Origin: Solirubrobacterales bacterium
Lineage (GTDB): Bacteria; Actinomycetota; Thermoleophilia; Solirubrobacterales; 70-9
Direction: 5' to 3'
NCBI GenBank assembly: GCA_021155855.1
Contig: JAJNAZ010000021.1
Coordinates: 1-47,790 of the forward strand
DNA length: 47,790 bases
Position 1 is the stretch's first letter. The number at the start of each line of letters is the position of its first letter. Of this stretch, positions 32,485 to 41,285 are shown one piece after another. The translations under genes were made by a program, and so were the position numbers. The notes under the pieces were generated by a model, which was given only the letters and a program-made list of their open reading frames with translations, had not been told where the DNA came from and searched no databases.

Positions 32485-35070
32485 CTACTCGTACTGCAGC
32501 GCCTGGATCACGTCGAGGCGCGAAGCGCGGCGGGCGGGGCCGATCGCGGCGACGACCCCGATCAGGATCGCGGCGATCAGGACGACCAGCGGCAGCGAGG
32601 GCGAGATCGAGAGCTCGAGGCCCTCGTCCTCGAGCGCCCGGACCGCCGCGACCGCGAGGATCAGGCCGATCACGGCGCCGACCACGGCTCCGAGCAGGGC
32701 GACCACCACGGACTCGTAGCGGATCATGCGCCGTACCTGGCGACGCGAGGTGCCGATCGCGCGCAGCATGCCGAGCTCGCGGGTGCGCTCGAAGATCGTC
32801 AACGAGAGCGTGTTGACGACGCCGAAGATCGAGACGAGGACGGAGAGGCCGAGAAGAACGTAGATCAGCGCGATCAGCTGGTTGATCTCGTTCTCGCGAT
32901 CCTGCTTGAACTCCTCCTGGGAGCGCGCCTCGGCGTTCGGGAAGCGCTCGGCGAGCAACGCGTCGACCTGCTCGCGAGTGGCCTTGGGATCGGCGCCCTC
33001 GGCGAAGTTGACGAAGGTGGTCGTGTCGTCGCGGGCGCCGAGCCGCTCGAGCACCGTGTCGCGGGTGAGCGCCACCTGGTCGACGATGAAGCGGCTGCGG
33101 GTGGTGATCCCGGCGATCGTGACCGTGATCACATCGCCGCTGGGGCCGGTGATCTCGAGCTCATCGCCGACCCCGACGCCCTCCTGCTCCGCGAAATTCT
33201 CATCGAAGATCGCCTCGTCCGGCGCGAGGTTGGCGACGATCTCGTCCGAGCCATCGGTCCAGTCGAGGCTCGCGACCCGGCCCAGCGTCCGCGGCTCGAT
33301 CCCCCCAACCGTTGCCTCGTTGGCGCTCGGCGCGATCTCGGCCGGAATCAGAGTCGTCGGCGAAACCACGCCGACCCCGTCGAGCGCCGAGACCTCGTCG
33401 GCGATCCTCGTCGGGATCGGCGAGAAGCCGTCGGTGTTGACGATCGCGATGTCGCCGACGAACTGGCGATCGAGCGTGTCGGAGAGCGAGGCCCGGATCG
33501 AGGAGGCGAAGACGCCGACGAAGACCACCAGGGCGACGCCGATCATCAGTGCCGCGGCGGTGGTCGCGGTGCGGCCGGGCTGCCGCTGCGCATTCTCGCG
33601 CGCGAGCCTGCCGGTGACGCCGCGCAGGCGCTCGATCGGCCAGCCGAGCACGCTCGCGATCGGGCCTACAAACCGGTCGCCGACCATGGCCAGGCCGATG
33701 AACAGCAGGACCAGTCCGAGGCCGAGCAGCTGCAGCGCCATCTCGATGTCGTCGGTCGCGAACAGGCCGAGCGGCAGCAAGACGACGCCGGCCGCGACGA
33801 GGATCGACGCGATGATCGTCCGCCGCCGCGAGCGCTCGTGCTCGCGCTCGGTGCTGCCCGCGCTCTCGACCAGGGCCTCCAGTGGCGCGACCCTGGTCGC
33901 CCGCAGCGCCGGGTTGAGTGCCGCGACCATCGTCGTCAACACGCCGACCGCGATCGCGATCGCGACGGTCGAGGCCTCGAGCGCGAGGCCGGAGGTCGGC
34001 AGCTCGAAGCCCATCGCCTTGAACAGGCCTTTGATCAGCTCGACGAAGCCGAAGCCGCCGGCGATCCCGAGCAGCGAGGCGAGCAGGCCGACGAGCGCCG
34101 CCTCGATCAGGACCGCCGCCATCACCTGCCGGCTCGAGGCGCCGAGCGTACGCAGCATCGCGAACTCGCGCATCCTCTGGGCGACGGTGATCGAGAAGGT
34201 GTTGAAGATCAGAAACGCGCCGACGAAGACCGCGATCCCGGCGAAGACGAGCAGCGCCGTGGAGAGAAAGCCGAAGCCCTCCTGGATGTCGCCGGCGTCC
34301 TCCTCCGCCGTCTGCTCGCCGGTGCGCACCTCGACCTCGTCGGCGGGCAGCGCGGCGGAGATCGCCGTCGCCAGCTCGGCGGCGGTGGTTCCCTCGGCGG
34401 CGGTGGCATCGATCTCGTCGACCCGGCCCCGCTTGCCGGTCAGCCGCTGCGCCTCCGCAAGCGTGAACTCCACCAGGCTGGCGCCACCGAGCGGGGTGCC
34501 GGATCCGAACTCGCCGATTCCGGCCACCGTGTAGTCGCGCTCCCCGGCGGCGCCGGTGACCCGGATCGTGTCGCCGACTTCGTAGCCCTCGCTCTCGGCC
34601 GTGATGCTGTCGATCGCGACCTCGCCATCGGCGGCCGGGTGAGCGCCGTCAACGATCGTGAAGGACTGGAACGGCGCGTCCTCGGGAAGCCTGCTGATCG
34701 CGATGTGAGGTGGGCCGCCCTGCGGCGGGCCGATCCGGTTGCCGTCCTCGTCGACGATCGTGATCGTGTCGTCGCCGATCGCGCCGACGGCGAGGTCGAC
34801 CCCCTCGACCGCCCACACGTCCTCGACCAGCGTCTCGGGCAGCGCCCGCGCGAACGAGGTACCGAACTCGCCCTCGACCGCGACTTTAGGCCGGACGGTG
34901 ACGTCGATCCCCTCGTTGACCTCGGCGAAGATGTCGTCGAAGGAGTTGTTCACCGACGCCGTCAGCATCAGTGTCCCGGCGATCATCGCGACGCCGAAGA
35001 AGACCGCCGCGGCCGTCGAGAGCGCCCGCAGCTTGCGGGCGCTGAAGTTGCGGATCGCGAGCGAGAACAC
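32485..35070 (-). CDS. ABC transporter permease with two FtsX domains (MacB/LolC-type)
   Basis: An 861-residue permease. TM1 is near the N-terminus (ALSTAAAVFFGVAMIAGTLM), then a large extracytoplasmic MacB-PCD-like domain, an FtsX domain with three helices (around 265-390, containing RMREFAMLRTLGASSRQVM), further membrane segments, a second extracytoplasmic domain and a C-terminal FtsX domain with RTRELGMLRAIGTSRRQV. This doubled layout is typical of actinobacterial exporters or lipoprotein/peptide-related transporters that pair with one small ATPase. GTG start at 35070, 10 bases after the ATPase gene. Substrate unknown. Confidence 0.92.
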   Translation of the reverse strand: MFSLAIRNFSARKLRALSTAAAVFFGVAMIAGTLMLTASVNNSFDDIFAEVNEGIDVTVRPKVAVEGEFGTSFARALPETLVEDVWAVEGVDLAVGAIGDDTITIVDEDGNRIGPPQGGPPHIAISRLPEDAPFQSFTIVDGAHPAADGEVAIDSITAESEGYEVGDTIRVTGAAGERDYTVAGIGEFGSGTPLGGASLVEFTLAEAQRLTGKRGRVDEIDATAAEGTTAAELATAISAALPADEVEVRTGEQTAEEDAGDIQEGFGFLSTALLVFAGIAVFVGAFLIFNTFSITVAQRMREFAMLRTLGASSRQVMAAVLIEAALVGLLASLLGIAGGFGFVELIKGLFKAMGFELPTSGLALEASTVAIAIAVGVLTTMVAALNPALRATRVAPLEALVESAGSTEREHERSRRRTIIASILVAAGVVLLPLGLFATDDIEMALQLLGLGLVLLFIGLAMVGDRFVGPIASVLGWPIERLRGVTGRLARENAQRQPGRTATTAAALMIGVALVVFVGVFASSIRASLSDTLDRQFVGDIAIVNTDGFSPIPTRIADEVSALDGVGVVSPTTLIPAEIAPSANEATVGGIEPRTLGRVASLDWTDGSDEIVANLAPDEAIFDENFAEQEGVGVGDELEITGPSGDVITVTIAGITTRSRFIVDQVALTRDTVLERLGARDDTTTFVNFAEGADPKATREQVDALLAERFPNAEARSQEEFKQDRENEINQLIALIYVLLGLSVLVSIFGVVNTLSLTIFERTRELGMLRAIGTSRRQVRRMIRYESVVVALLGAVVGAVIGLILAVAAVRALEDEGLELSISPSLPLVVLIAAILIGVVAAIGPARRASRLDVIQALQYE

Positions 35071-35080
35071 CGGCGGCGGG

Positions 35081-35812
35081 CTAGACCGTCTGCATCAAGC
35101 GCAGCACCTGGTCCTCGCCCTCGACTCTGGTGTCGCTGGAGACCTTGCCGTCGACGAGCATCACCATGCGGTCGGCGTACGAGGCGACACGGGGATCGTG
35201 GGTGACCAGGATCACGGAGCGCCCGAGCAGGTCAACGGAACGGCGCAACAGCTCCAGCACCTGAGTGCTCGCGGCGGAGTCGAGGTTGCCGGTCGGCTCG
35301 TCGGCGAACACGACCGCGGGCTTCGAGATCAGCGCCCGCGCGACCGCGACGCGCTGCTGCTGGCCGCCGGAGAGTTCCGCCGGCCGGTGGGTGCTGCGAT
35401 CGGCGATCCCAACCGTCTCGAGCAGGGCGGCAAGCCACTCGGCATCGACGTCGCGCCCGGCGATCCGCAGCGGCAGGGTGATGTTCTCCTCGGCGCTCAG
35501 CACCGGGATCAGGTTGAAGAACTGGAAGACGAAGCCGAGCTTGTCGCGGCGCAGCTCGGTGAGCCTGCCGTCATCGAGACCGGTGATCTCGGTGCCCGCG
35601 ACCCAGGCCCGGCCCGACGTCGGCCGGTCGAGGCCGGCGAGCACGTGCATGAGCGTCGACTTGCCCGATCCCGAGGGCCCGACGATGCTGGTCAGCTCGC
35701 CGCTCGGAAAGCCCAGGCTGACGCCGTCGACGGCGGCCACCGCCGCCTCGCCCGCGCCGAAGACCCGGCGCAAATCTTCGCAGCGGACCGCGGATCTCCC
35801 GCCAACCTCCAT
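35081..35812 (-). CDS. ABC transporter ATP-binding protein (LolD/MacB-type)
   Basis: A 243-residue ATPase. Walker A is GPSGSGKST, the Q-loop is [17 protein letters not shown], the signature [15 protein letters not shown], Walker [14 protein letters not shown] and the switch His lies in LVTHDPR. The [11 protein letters not shown] segment marks the LolD/MacB-like branch. It partners the two-FtsX permease directly downstream. The start is ATG at 35812. Confidence 0.93.
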   Translation of the reverse strand: MEVGGRSAVRCEDLRRVFGAGEAAVAAVDGVSLGFPSGELTSIVGPSGSGKSTLMHVLAGLDRPTSGRAWVAGTEITGLDDGRLTELRRDKLGFVFQFFNLIPVLSAEENITLPLRIAGRDVDAEWLAALLETVGIADRSTHRPAELSGGQQQRVAVARALISKPAVVFADEPTGNLDSAASTQVLELLRRSVDLLGRSVILVTHDPRVASYADRMVMLVDGKVSSDTRVEGEDQVLRLMQTV

Positions 35813-36126
35813 GCGGCGAGAAGTTATCTCAGCCGCGGCGCCGTGGGGATACGGCTAACCGAACAATCGCCGGCGGCCGCTCGGGCGAATCAGGGCGCCG
35901 GCGACATTTCCGCTACATGAACGAGGAGCGAAGCCGCCCCCGAAACCCTTACGGCGTGCGCAGAGCACCCCCCACTTCGGTGACGACTCCGCCAGGCCTC
36001 CGAACATCCGGTCCCCGGCCCTGGGGGCCAACCGTCTCATCGATCCCGTCGCGGGGCAAGGGTGGCCGACCGCAGACCGACTGCGGGAAACTACGGACGG
36101 GCGCGGATTGGGGATGATCCGGGCCG
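35813..36126. other. 314-base divergent intergenic region with several short hairpins
   Basis: No gene I can support. Sequence features: CCGCAG-ACCGA-CTGCGG (36070-36086), GGCCC-TGG-GGGCC (36017-36029) and a CAC-TTCG-GTG tetraloop hairpin near 35980. The region separates the ABC ATPase (minus) from the flavin monooxygenase-like gene (plus), so it should hold both promoters. A structured RNA is possible, but I cannot match it to a known family. A 66-codon plus-strand ORF (35917-36117) has no convincing protein features. Confidence 0.35.
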
Positions 36127-37281
36127 ATGGCGGCATCCCACCTCGAGGCCGCTCGGGCGCTGGCGCCGCGAGCGGCGGAGCTGGCGACCGAGGCCGAGCG
36201 CGCGCGCCGGCTGCCGGCCGAGCTCTGCGGCGCCCTCGCGGACGCCGGCCTGTACCGGCTCTGCGTACCGGCGCGGCTCGACGGTGCCGAGGCGCCGCCC
36301 CGGGAGTTGCTCGAGGTGGTCGAGACGCTCGCCGAGGCCGATGCCGCAACCGGCTGGTGCGTCGCCGTGTGCGCGACGGCCGGCATGCTCGCCGCCTACG
36401 TCGAGCCGGCGGCGGCGGACGAGGTCTTCGGTGATCGGGGATCGATTGCCGGCGGCGTTTTCGCTCCCTCGGGTCGCGCTACCGAGTCGGCCGATCGGCT
36501 CGAGGTGAGCGGGCGCTGGCGCTTCGCCAGCAACGTCGAGAACTGTGACTGGCTGATGGGCGGCTGCCTGATGCTCGAAAACGGCGCCCCGCGCACGCTC
36601 GCCGGCGGGCGATCCGACGTGCGGTTGGTGCTCTTTCCCGCCGCAGCGGTCGCGGTGATCGACACCTGGTCGGTTTCCGGTCTGCGGGCGACCGGCAGCC
36701 ACGACATGGCTGTCGAGGACCTGGGCGTCCCCTCCGGCCACTCGGCTTCGCTGATCGCCGATGCGCCGCGGGAGCGCGGTCCCCTGTACGCGTTCCCGCC
36801 CTTCGGCCTGCTCGCGGCCTCGATCGCCGCGGTCGCGCTCGGGATCGCTCGCGGCGCCCTCGACGACCTCGCCGAGCTCGCCGGGGCGAAGACGCCTACC
36901 CTCTCGGCCCGCAAGCTGGCCGAACGCGCCGGCGTCCAGGCCGACGCCGCCCGGGCGGAGGCCCGGCTGCGCGCGGCCCGCTCGCTGCACTACGCGGCGA
37001 CCGCCGAGGCCTGGGAGGTTGCCCGGGCCGGCGGCTCGATTCCGCTCGACCGACGCGTCGGCCTGCGGCTCGCCGCGACCCATGCGGTCGAGTCCGCGAC
37101 CGTGGCCGTCGACACCGCACAACGACTCGGCGGCGGCGGCGCCATTTACGAGAGCAGCCCACTCGAGCGCCGCTTCCGCGACATCCACGCCGCCACGCAG
37201 CACATGCTCGTCGGCCCGGCCACCTGGGAGCTCACCGGCCGCTCGCTGCTCGGCCTCGAGCTCGACGACTCACAGCTGTAG
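36127..37281 (+). CDS. Acyl-CoA dehydrogenase-fold flavin monooxygenase (class D)-like protein
   Basis: A 384-residue protein of the acyl-CoA dehydrogenase fold. The N-terminal helical domain has LPAELCGALADAGLYRLCVP; the middle has TGWCVAVCATAGMLAAY and a beta domain with SGRWRFASNVENCDW; the C-terminal helical domain has LPLDRRVGLRLA-like IPLDRRVGLRLAATHAV and RRFRDIHAATQHMLVG. The HAATQH segment and lack of the acyl-CoA dehydrogenase Glu base place it near HsaA/HpaB-like two-component hydroxylases, which use reduced flavin from a partner reductase. No reductase gene is adjacent. Substrate unknown. Confidence 0.85.
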   Translation: MAASHLEAARALAPRAAELATEAERARRLPAELCGALADAGLYRLCVPARLDGAEAPPRELLEVVETLAEADAATGWCVAVCATAGMLAAYVEPAAADEVFGDRGSIAGGVFAPSGRATESADRLEVSGRWRFASNVENCDWLMGGCLMLENGAPRTLAGGRSDVRLVLFPAAAVAVIDTWSVSGLRATGSHDMAVEDLGVPSGHSASLIADAPRERGPLYAFPPFGLLAASIAAVALGIARGALDDLAELAGAKTPTLSARKLAERAGVQADAARAEARLRAARSLHYAATAEAWEVARAGGSIPLDRRVGLRLAATHAVESATVAVDTAQRLGGGGAIYESSPLERRFRDIHAATQHMLVGPATWELTGRSLLGLELDDSQL

Positions 37282-37353
37282 CCGCGGGCGGGCTAGGAGG
37301 ATCCCTCGCAGGCCGCGATCGCGCCCGCGAGCCGGTCGAGCCGACGCCGAACT

Positions 37354-37869
37354 TCACCCGGCGGAGCCTACGCGGTAGCCGCGGGCCCGGCCGGCGATCG
37401 CGAGCGCCGCGAAGGCGACGCGCAGCAGCGGGTCCGGGCCGACGAGGCGGAAGACGTCGCGGTACTCGGTCAGCAACACGCCGAACGCCAGCGGCGACGG
37501 CATCCCGTTGCGACCCACGCGCCCCGATGCCTGCAGACCACCGAGCTCGCGGAACCACTGCTCGGTGCGCCCGGCCGGGCGCGTCCTCCAGAGCGCGCGT
37601 GTGCGGCTCGAGCCCGGGTTCCACATCTGATGCACCGCCTCGCGGGGGATCTCGATCTCGTCGCCGGCCGCAAGCTCGTGCTCGACCCCGTCGACGCGCG
37701 CCTGCAGCTGTCCCTCGAGCACCCGGAACTGCTCGTCCTGGGCCGGATGCCAGTGCTTGGGCGGGGGATCGCCGTCGGGTCCGTACTCCGCCTCGACCTC
37801 GAGCAGCTCCGGGCTGCTGCTGCGGATCGTCACCGAGTCGCTCGGGGTCAGATTCAGCCTCTCCGTCAT
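37354..37869 (-). CDS. Cupin domain protein
   Basis: A 171-residue protein starting MTERLNLTPS, with GGAG five bases before the ATG at 37869. The cupin metal motifs are complete: KHWHPAQDEQFRVLEG (His-x-His and Glu) and GDEIEIPREAVHQMWNPG (His and Asn). The C-terminal 60 residues are less conserved and include a hydrophobic stretch (LRVAFAALAIAG). Cupins of this small type may be isomerases, dioxygenases or sugar-binding proteins; the function is not readable. It is downstream of the APC permease on the same strand, 79 bases away. Confidence 0.85.
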   Translation of the reverse strand: MTERLNLTPSDSVTIRSSSPELLEVEAEYGPDGDPPPKHWHPAQDEQFRVLEGQLQARVDGVEHELAAGDEIEIPREAVHQMWNPGSSRTRALWRTRPAGRTEQWFRELGGLQASGRVGRNGMPSPLAFGVLLTEYRDVFRLVGPDPLLRVAFAALAIAGRARGYRVGSAG

Positions 37870-37948
37870 CTCGTCTCCGTTCGTTCCTGGGGTCCTCGAA
37901 GCTGATCGAGCGTTGGAGCCGCGTGACCGGGCGGTTGTGAGGCTCAGC

Positions 37949-39301
37949 CTATGCGCTCCGGCGAAAGGCGAGCTCGTTGAGAAGCCAGAGCGCAACCCCG
38001 ATCCCGACCAGAATCCCTGCGCGGGCGAAGGTCTCACCCTCGATCTGGGTCAGCAGCGCGATCGAGACCCCGACGCCGAGCCCCGGAAACACGCTCGGCA
38101 CCTTGAAGTGCTCGTGATCCACCGGATCGCGCCGCAGATAGAGAACGGTCACGTTCACGATCGCGAACACGATCACCAGCAGGGCGACGGTGGTGTCGGC
38201 GAGCTTCTCGAGGTCGGCCTCGATGATCAGGCCGGCGGCGATCGCGCTCGTGAACAGGATCGCGATCCAGGGAGTGCGACGACGCTCCCAGACCCGACCC
38301 AACGGCCGCGGGACCACGTCCTCGCGCGCCATCCCGTAGAGCAGCCGCGAGGCCATGATCAGGTTGATCAACGCTCCGTTCGCCAGCGCCACCAGCCCGA
38401 TCGCCGAGAACAGCTTCTCGGGGATCCCCAGCGGTCCCTGCTTGACGACCTCGAGCAGGGGACCGCTGGAAGCCGAGAGGTCGTTCGTCGGAACGACGGC
38501 CGAGGCGCCGACGGTGACCAGCAAATAGAGGACCCCGGCGATCGCCAGCCCGCCGAAGAGCACCCGCGGGTAGGTGGGGACCGGGTCCTTGGCCTCCTCG
38601 GCGACGTTGACCGAGTCCTCGAACCCGATCAGGGCGTAGAAGGCCAGCGCGGCGCCGGCGAGCACCGCGGCGAACACGCTCGTTCCCTCCTTGAACTCGA
38701 ACGCGCGACCCGGCTCGGCATCGCCCTGGCCAATCGCGACCACCGCGATCACCACGATCAGCAGCAGCCCGGCGATCTCGATCAGGGTGAAACCGACGTT
38801 CACCTTCACCGACTCCGCGATCCCGCGCAGGTTGAGCAGGGTGATCGCGACGAGCAGCAGCAGGGCGCCGAACACAACTTTCAGGTCGACGAACTCGGTC
38901 AGGTAGTCGCCGCCGAAGCCACGCGCGAGCGCGCTCGCGGAGGTAACCCCCGACATGATCACCGCGAAGGCGACGATGAAGCTGACGAACCGGTTCTTGA
39001 ACGCGCGGTGGACGTAGAGTGCGGCGCCGCCCGCGTGCGGGTACTTCGAGACCAGCTCCGCGTAGGAGCCGGCGGTGAACGCGGCCATCACCAGTGCGAG
39101 CGCGAACGCCGACCAGATCGCCCCGCCGGTCTCCGCGCCAACCTCGCCGACGAGGGCATAGATCCCGCCACCGAGGATGTCGCCGACGATGAACAGCAGC
39201 AGCAACCCCGGGGTGATCGTTCGCGCCAGCGCGGAATTCCGACCGGGCTCGGACACCGTCGTCCCCGGCGCCGGCACCGTTCGCTCACTGCCCGCCGCCA
39301 T
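37949..39301 (-). CDS. APC family amino-acid/polyamine permease
   Basis: A 450-residue transporter with about 12 membrane segments. APC hallmarks: TITPGLLLLFIVGDILGGGIYALVG in TM1, AGSYAELVSKYPHAGGAALYV, ALIGFEDSVNVAEEAKDP in TM6, and SRLLYGMAREDVVP. It probably moves amino acids or amines with protons; substrate unknown. The ATG at 39301 with GGAG seven bases upstream is preferred to 39337, which would overlap the MFS gene. It follows the MFS gene after 10 bases, so the two are likely co-transcribed with the cupin gene beyond. Confidence 0.9.
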   Translation of the reverse strand: MAAGSERTVPAPGTTVSEPGRNSALARTITPGLLLLFIVGDILGGGIYALVGEVGAETGGAIWSAFALALVMAAFTAGSYAELVSKYPHAGGAALYVHRAFKNRFVSFIVAFAVIMSGVTSASALARGFGGDYLTEFVDLKVVFGALLLLVAITLLNLRGIAESVKVNVGFTLIEIAGLLLIVVIAVVAIGQGDAEPGRAFEFKEGTSVFAAVLAGAALAFYALIGFEDSVNVAEEAKDPVPTYPRVLFGGLAIAGVLYLLVTVGASAVVPTNDLSASSGPLLEVVKQGPLGIPEKLFSAIGLVALANGALINLIMASRLLYGMAREDVVPRPLGRVWERRRTPWIAILFTSAIAAGLIIEADLEKLADTTVALLVIVFAIVNVTVLYLRRDPVDHEHFKVPSVFPGLGVGVSIALLTQIEGETFARAGILVGIGVALWLLNELAFRRSA

Positions 39302-39311
39302 GCCCTGACTC

Positions 39312-40475
39312 CTACCCGCTCGCGGCCGACCGCTCATCGATGCCTCCGCCGCGACGGGCCAGGAGCGCGACCGCGAAGCTGACGACGAAGAGGCCGGCGA
39401 CGAAGGTGTAGGCGAGGGCGTCGGAAGTCTCGTCGGCGAGCGAGACGACGGCCGAGCCGCCGAGCACCTGGCCGCCGGCCCAGGCCAGGCTGACCAGCGC
39501 GGTGGCGAAGGCGAGGTCGAGACCCGCTCCCTCGGCGTTGTCGGAGAGCAGCGCCATCGCCGGGGTCCAGATCAGGCTCATGGCGAGGAAGATCCCGACC
39601 ACGACCGCCCCGAGCACGACGACGCTCCCCGGCAGCGGCGCGGTCACGGCGACCAGCGCGGAGGCGAGGAGCCCGGCCCGGATCGGAGTCATCCGGCCGC
39701 GCCGGTCCGAGAGCCGCCCGATCGAAGGGCTCAGCGTCGCCTCGATCGCCGAGGCGATCAAGAACACCGCGCCGACCGCGATTCCGCTGGCGCCGAGGTC
39801 ATCCAGTCGCAGCGGGGCGAGCACGTCGACCAAGCCTGCGAGCATCGACGGCAGAGCAACGAGCCAGAACGCGACCATCACCGGCCCGGTGAGGATTGCG
39901 GCGCCCACGCTGCGCAGGCGGGGCACGCCGGAGGAGGCGATCCCCGGGGTCGCCAGCACCCAGGCGGCGAGGCCCGCGCCGATCGCCGCGACCCCGCAGA
40001 ACACCGCCTCGGGCCCGAGCACCGTCGCGGCGCCCCCGATCACCGGTCCGAGCAGCAACCCGACGACGGCTACCGCGAGCACCGAGCCGACCAGCTCCCC
40101 GCGGCGCTCGCGCGGACCCGCCGCCAGCAGCCACGCGAGCCCACCCGTCCAGGCACAGGCGCCGCCGACGCCCTGGGCGAAGCGGGCGCCGTCGAGCACG
40201 ACGACGTCGTCGGCGAACGCGAACGCCAGGCTCGAGGCGCTGAGCAACCCGAGCCCGATGAGCATCGACCGCCGAACCCCGATCCGCGTCGCGAGCCAGC
40301 CCGCCGGCAGCGACGCGAGCAGGGTCCCGGCCGCGTACGAGGCACTGAGGACACCCGCCGCGGTCTTCGACAGCCCGAGATCGTCGGAGTACTCGGGCAG
40401 CAGCGGCACGATCGCCGCGTAGAACATCGTGTCGACGAGGATCACCGCGGCGACGAGGACAAACAACCGACGCAT
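39312..40475 (-). CDS. MFS transporter
   Basis: A 387-residue membrane protein with 12 hydrophobic segments. TM1 and TM2 carry YAAIVPLLPEYSDDLGLSK and GTLLASLPAGWLATRIGVRR (the MFS motif A region), and GRLSDRRGRMTPIRAG repeats it in the second half. It resembles drug-efflux DHA1-type permeases. Substrate unknown. It is upstream of the APC permease by 10 bases and 67 bases downstream of a small membrane-protein gene, all on the minus strand. Confidence 0.9.
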   Translation of the reverse strand: MRRLFVLVAAVILVDTMFYAAIVPLLPEYSDDLGLSKTAAGVLSASYAAGTLLASLPAGWLATRIGVRRSMLIGLGLLSASSLAFAFADDVVVLDGARFAQGVGGACAWTGGLAWLLAAGPRERRGELVGSVLAVAVVGLLLGPVIGGAATVLGPEAVFCGVAAIGAGLAAWVLATPGIASSGVPRLRSVGAAILTGPVMVAFWLVALPSMLAGLVDVLAPLRLDDLGASGIAVGAVFLIASAIEATLSPSIGRLSDRRGRMTPIRAGLLASALVAVTAPLPGSVVVLGAVVVGIFLAMSLIWTPAMALLSDNAEGAGLDLAFATALVSLAWAGGQVLGGSAVVSLADETSDALAYTFVAGLFVVSFAVALLARRGGGIDERSAASG

Positions 40476-40542
40476 CAGCCCACGCTAGCGGGGGGCGCGA
40501 GCCCAGTGCGGCGAACGCCGTGCGCGCGCCGCTCGCGGCGAC

Positions 40543-41274
40543 TCAGACCGCCGGGGCGGTGGGCGCGACCTGGGTATCGGCCGCGGGCGCCTCGCCGCGG
40601 AGCTCGAAGAAGAGCACGCTCGAAACGAGCGCGGCGAAAGGCGCCGCGAGGGTGTTGGCGATGATCGTGAGCACGATCGCGCCGACGAGGTCCGCGATCG
40701 CGGCGCCGATCAGCGCGCCCAGGAAGGCGAGACCGACGAGGATCAGGAAGGCGACCACGATCACGCCGAAGACCGTCCACCCATCGCCCCTGACAAGCTC
40801 GTAACTGCGCCCGAACGCCTCGATCGCGCCACGGCGCTCGACCACGATCGCCGGCGCGGTCACGGCCCAGATAGTCAGCAGGTAGAGGCCGGGGACGATC
40901 AGCAAGAAGAGGCCGATACCGACCCCGATCGCGAGCAGGATGCCGTTGCCGATCAGGCGCGCGATCGCGTGCGAGGCCGAGCGCAGCAGCTCACCGATGG
41001 TGAAGTCGCGCCTGCCGTCGCGGACGTCGGCGACCAGGCTGACGACGAAGCCGGTGTAGAGCACCGAGGCGATCAGCGAGACCAGCGAGCCGAGCAGCTG
41101 GAGCACCCAGCTGTCGGTCTCCCGCAGCACCCCCTGGATCACGCCGGCGATGACGAAGACGACAAGCGCCGTGCCGATCAGAACCGCGGCGTGCGCGACG
41201 TAGAGCCGGAACGCCTCGCTGATCACGCCGCCGACCGTCAGGCGGCGGGCCGGCGTTGGAGTCGCGGCCTCCAT
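40543..41274 (-). CDS. Polytopic membrane protein, unknown function
   Basis: A 243-residue protein starting MEAATPTPARRLTVGGVISE, with about six membrane segments. RRLTVGGVISEAFRLYV before the first helix, a central LFLLIVPGLYLLTIWAVTAPAIVVERRGAIEAFGRS and a final FAALVSSVLFFELRG are characteristic of a widespread actinobacterial family of YciC/GlpQ-membrane-domain-like proteins with no known activity. The VERRG(A)...AFGRSYELVRG loop is conserved in that family. It lies 11 bases after the PYROXD2-like gene in the same direction. Confidence 0.82.
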   Translation of the reverse strand: MEAATPTPARRLTVGGVISEAFRLYVAHAAVLIGTALVVFVIAGVIQGVLRETDSWVLQLLGSLVSLIASVLYTGFVVSLVADVRDGRRDFTIGELLRSASHAIARLIGNGILLAIGVGIGLFLLIVPGLYLLTIWAVTAPAIVVERRGAIEAFGRSYELVRGDGWTVFGVIVVAFLILVGLAFLGALIGAAIADLVGAIVLTIIANTLAAPFAALVSSVLFFELRGEAPAADTQVAPTAPAV

Positions 41275-41285
41275 CGGACGGGAAC

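Noticed and set aside
32179-35205. 1008-codon plus-strand ORF
   Set aside because: It is antisense to the ABC permease gene, has Arg/Asp-rich composition typical of high-GC shadow frames and shows no domain.
35917-36117. 66-codon ORF in the divergent region
   Set aside because: No ribosome site, Pro/Arg/Ser-rich with no hydrophobic core or motif; judged non-coding.
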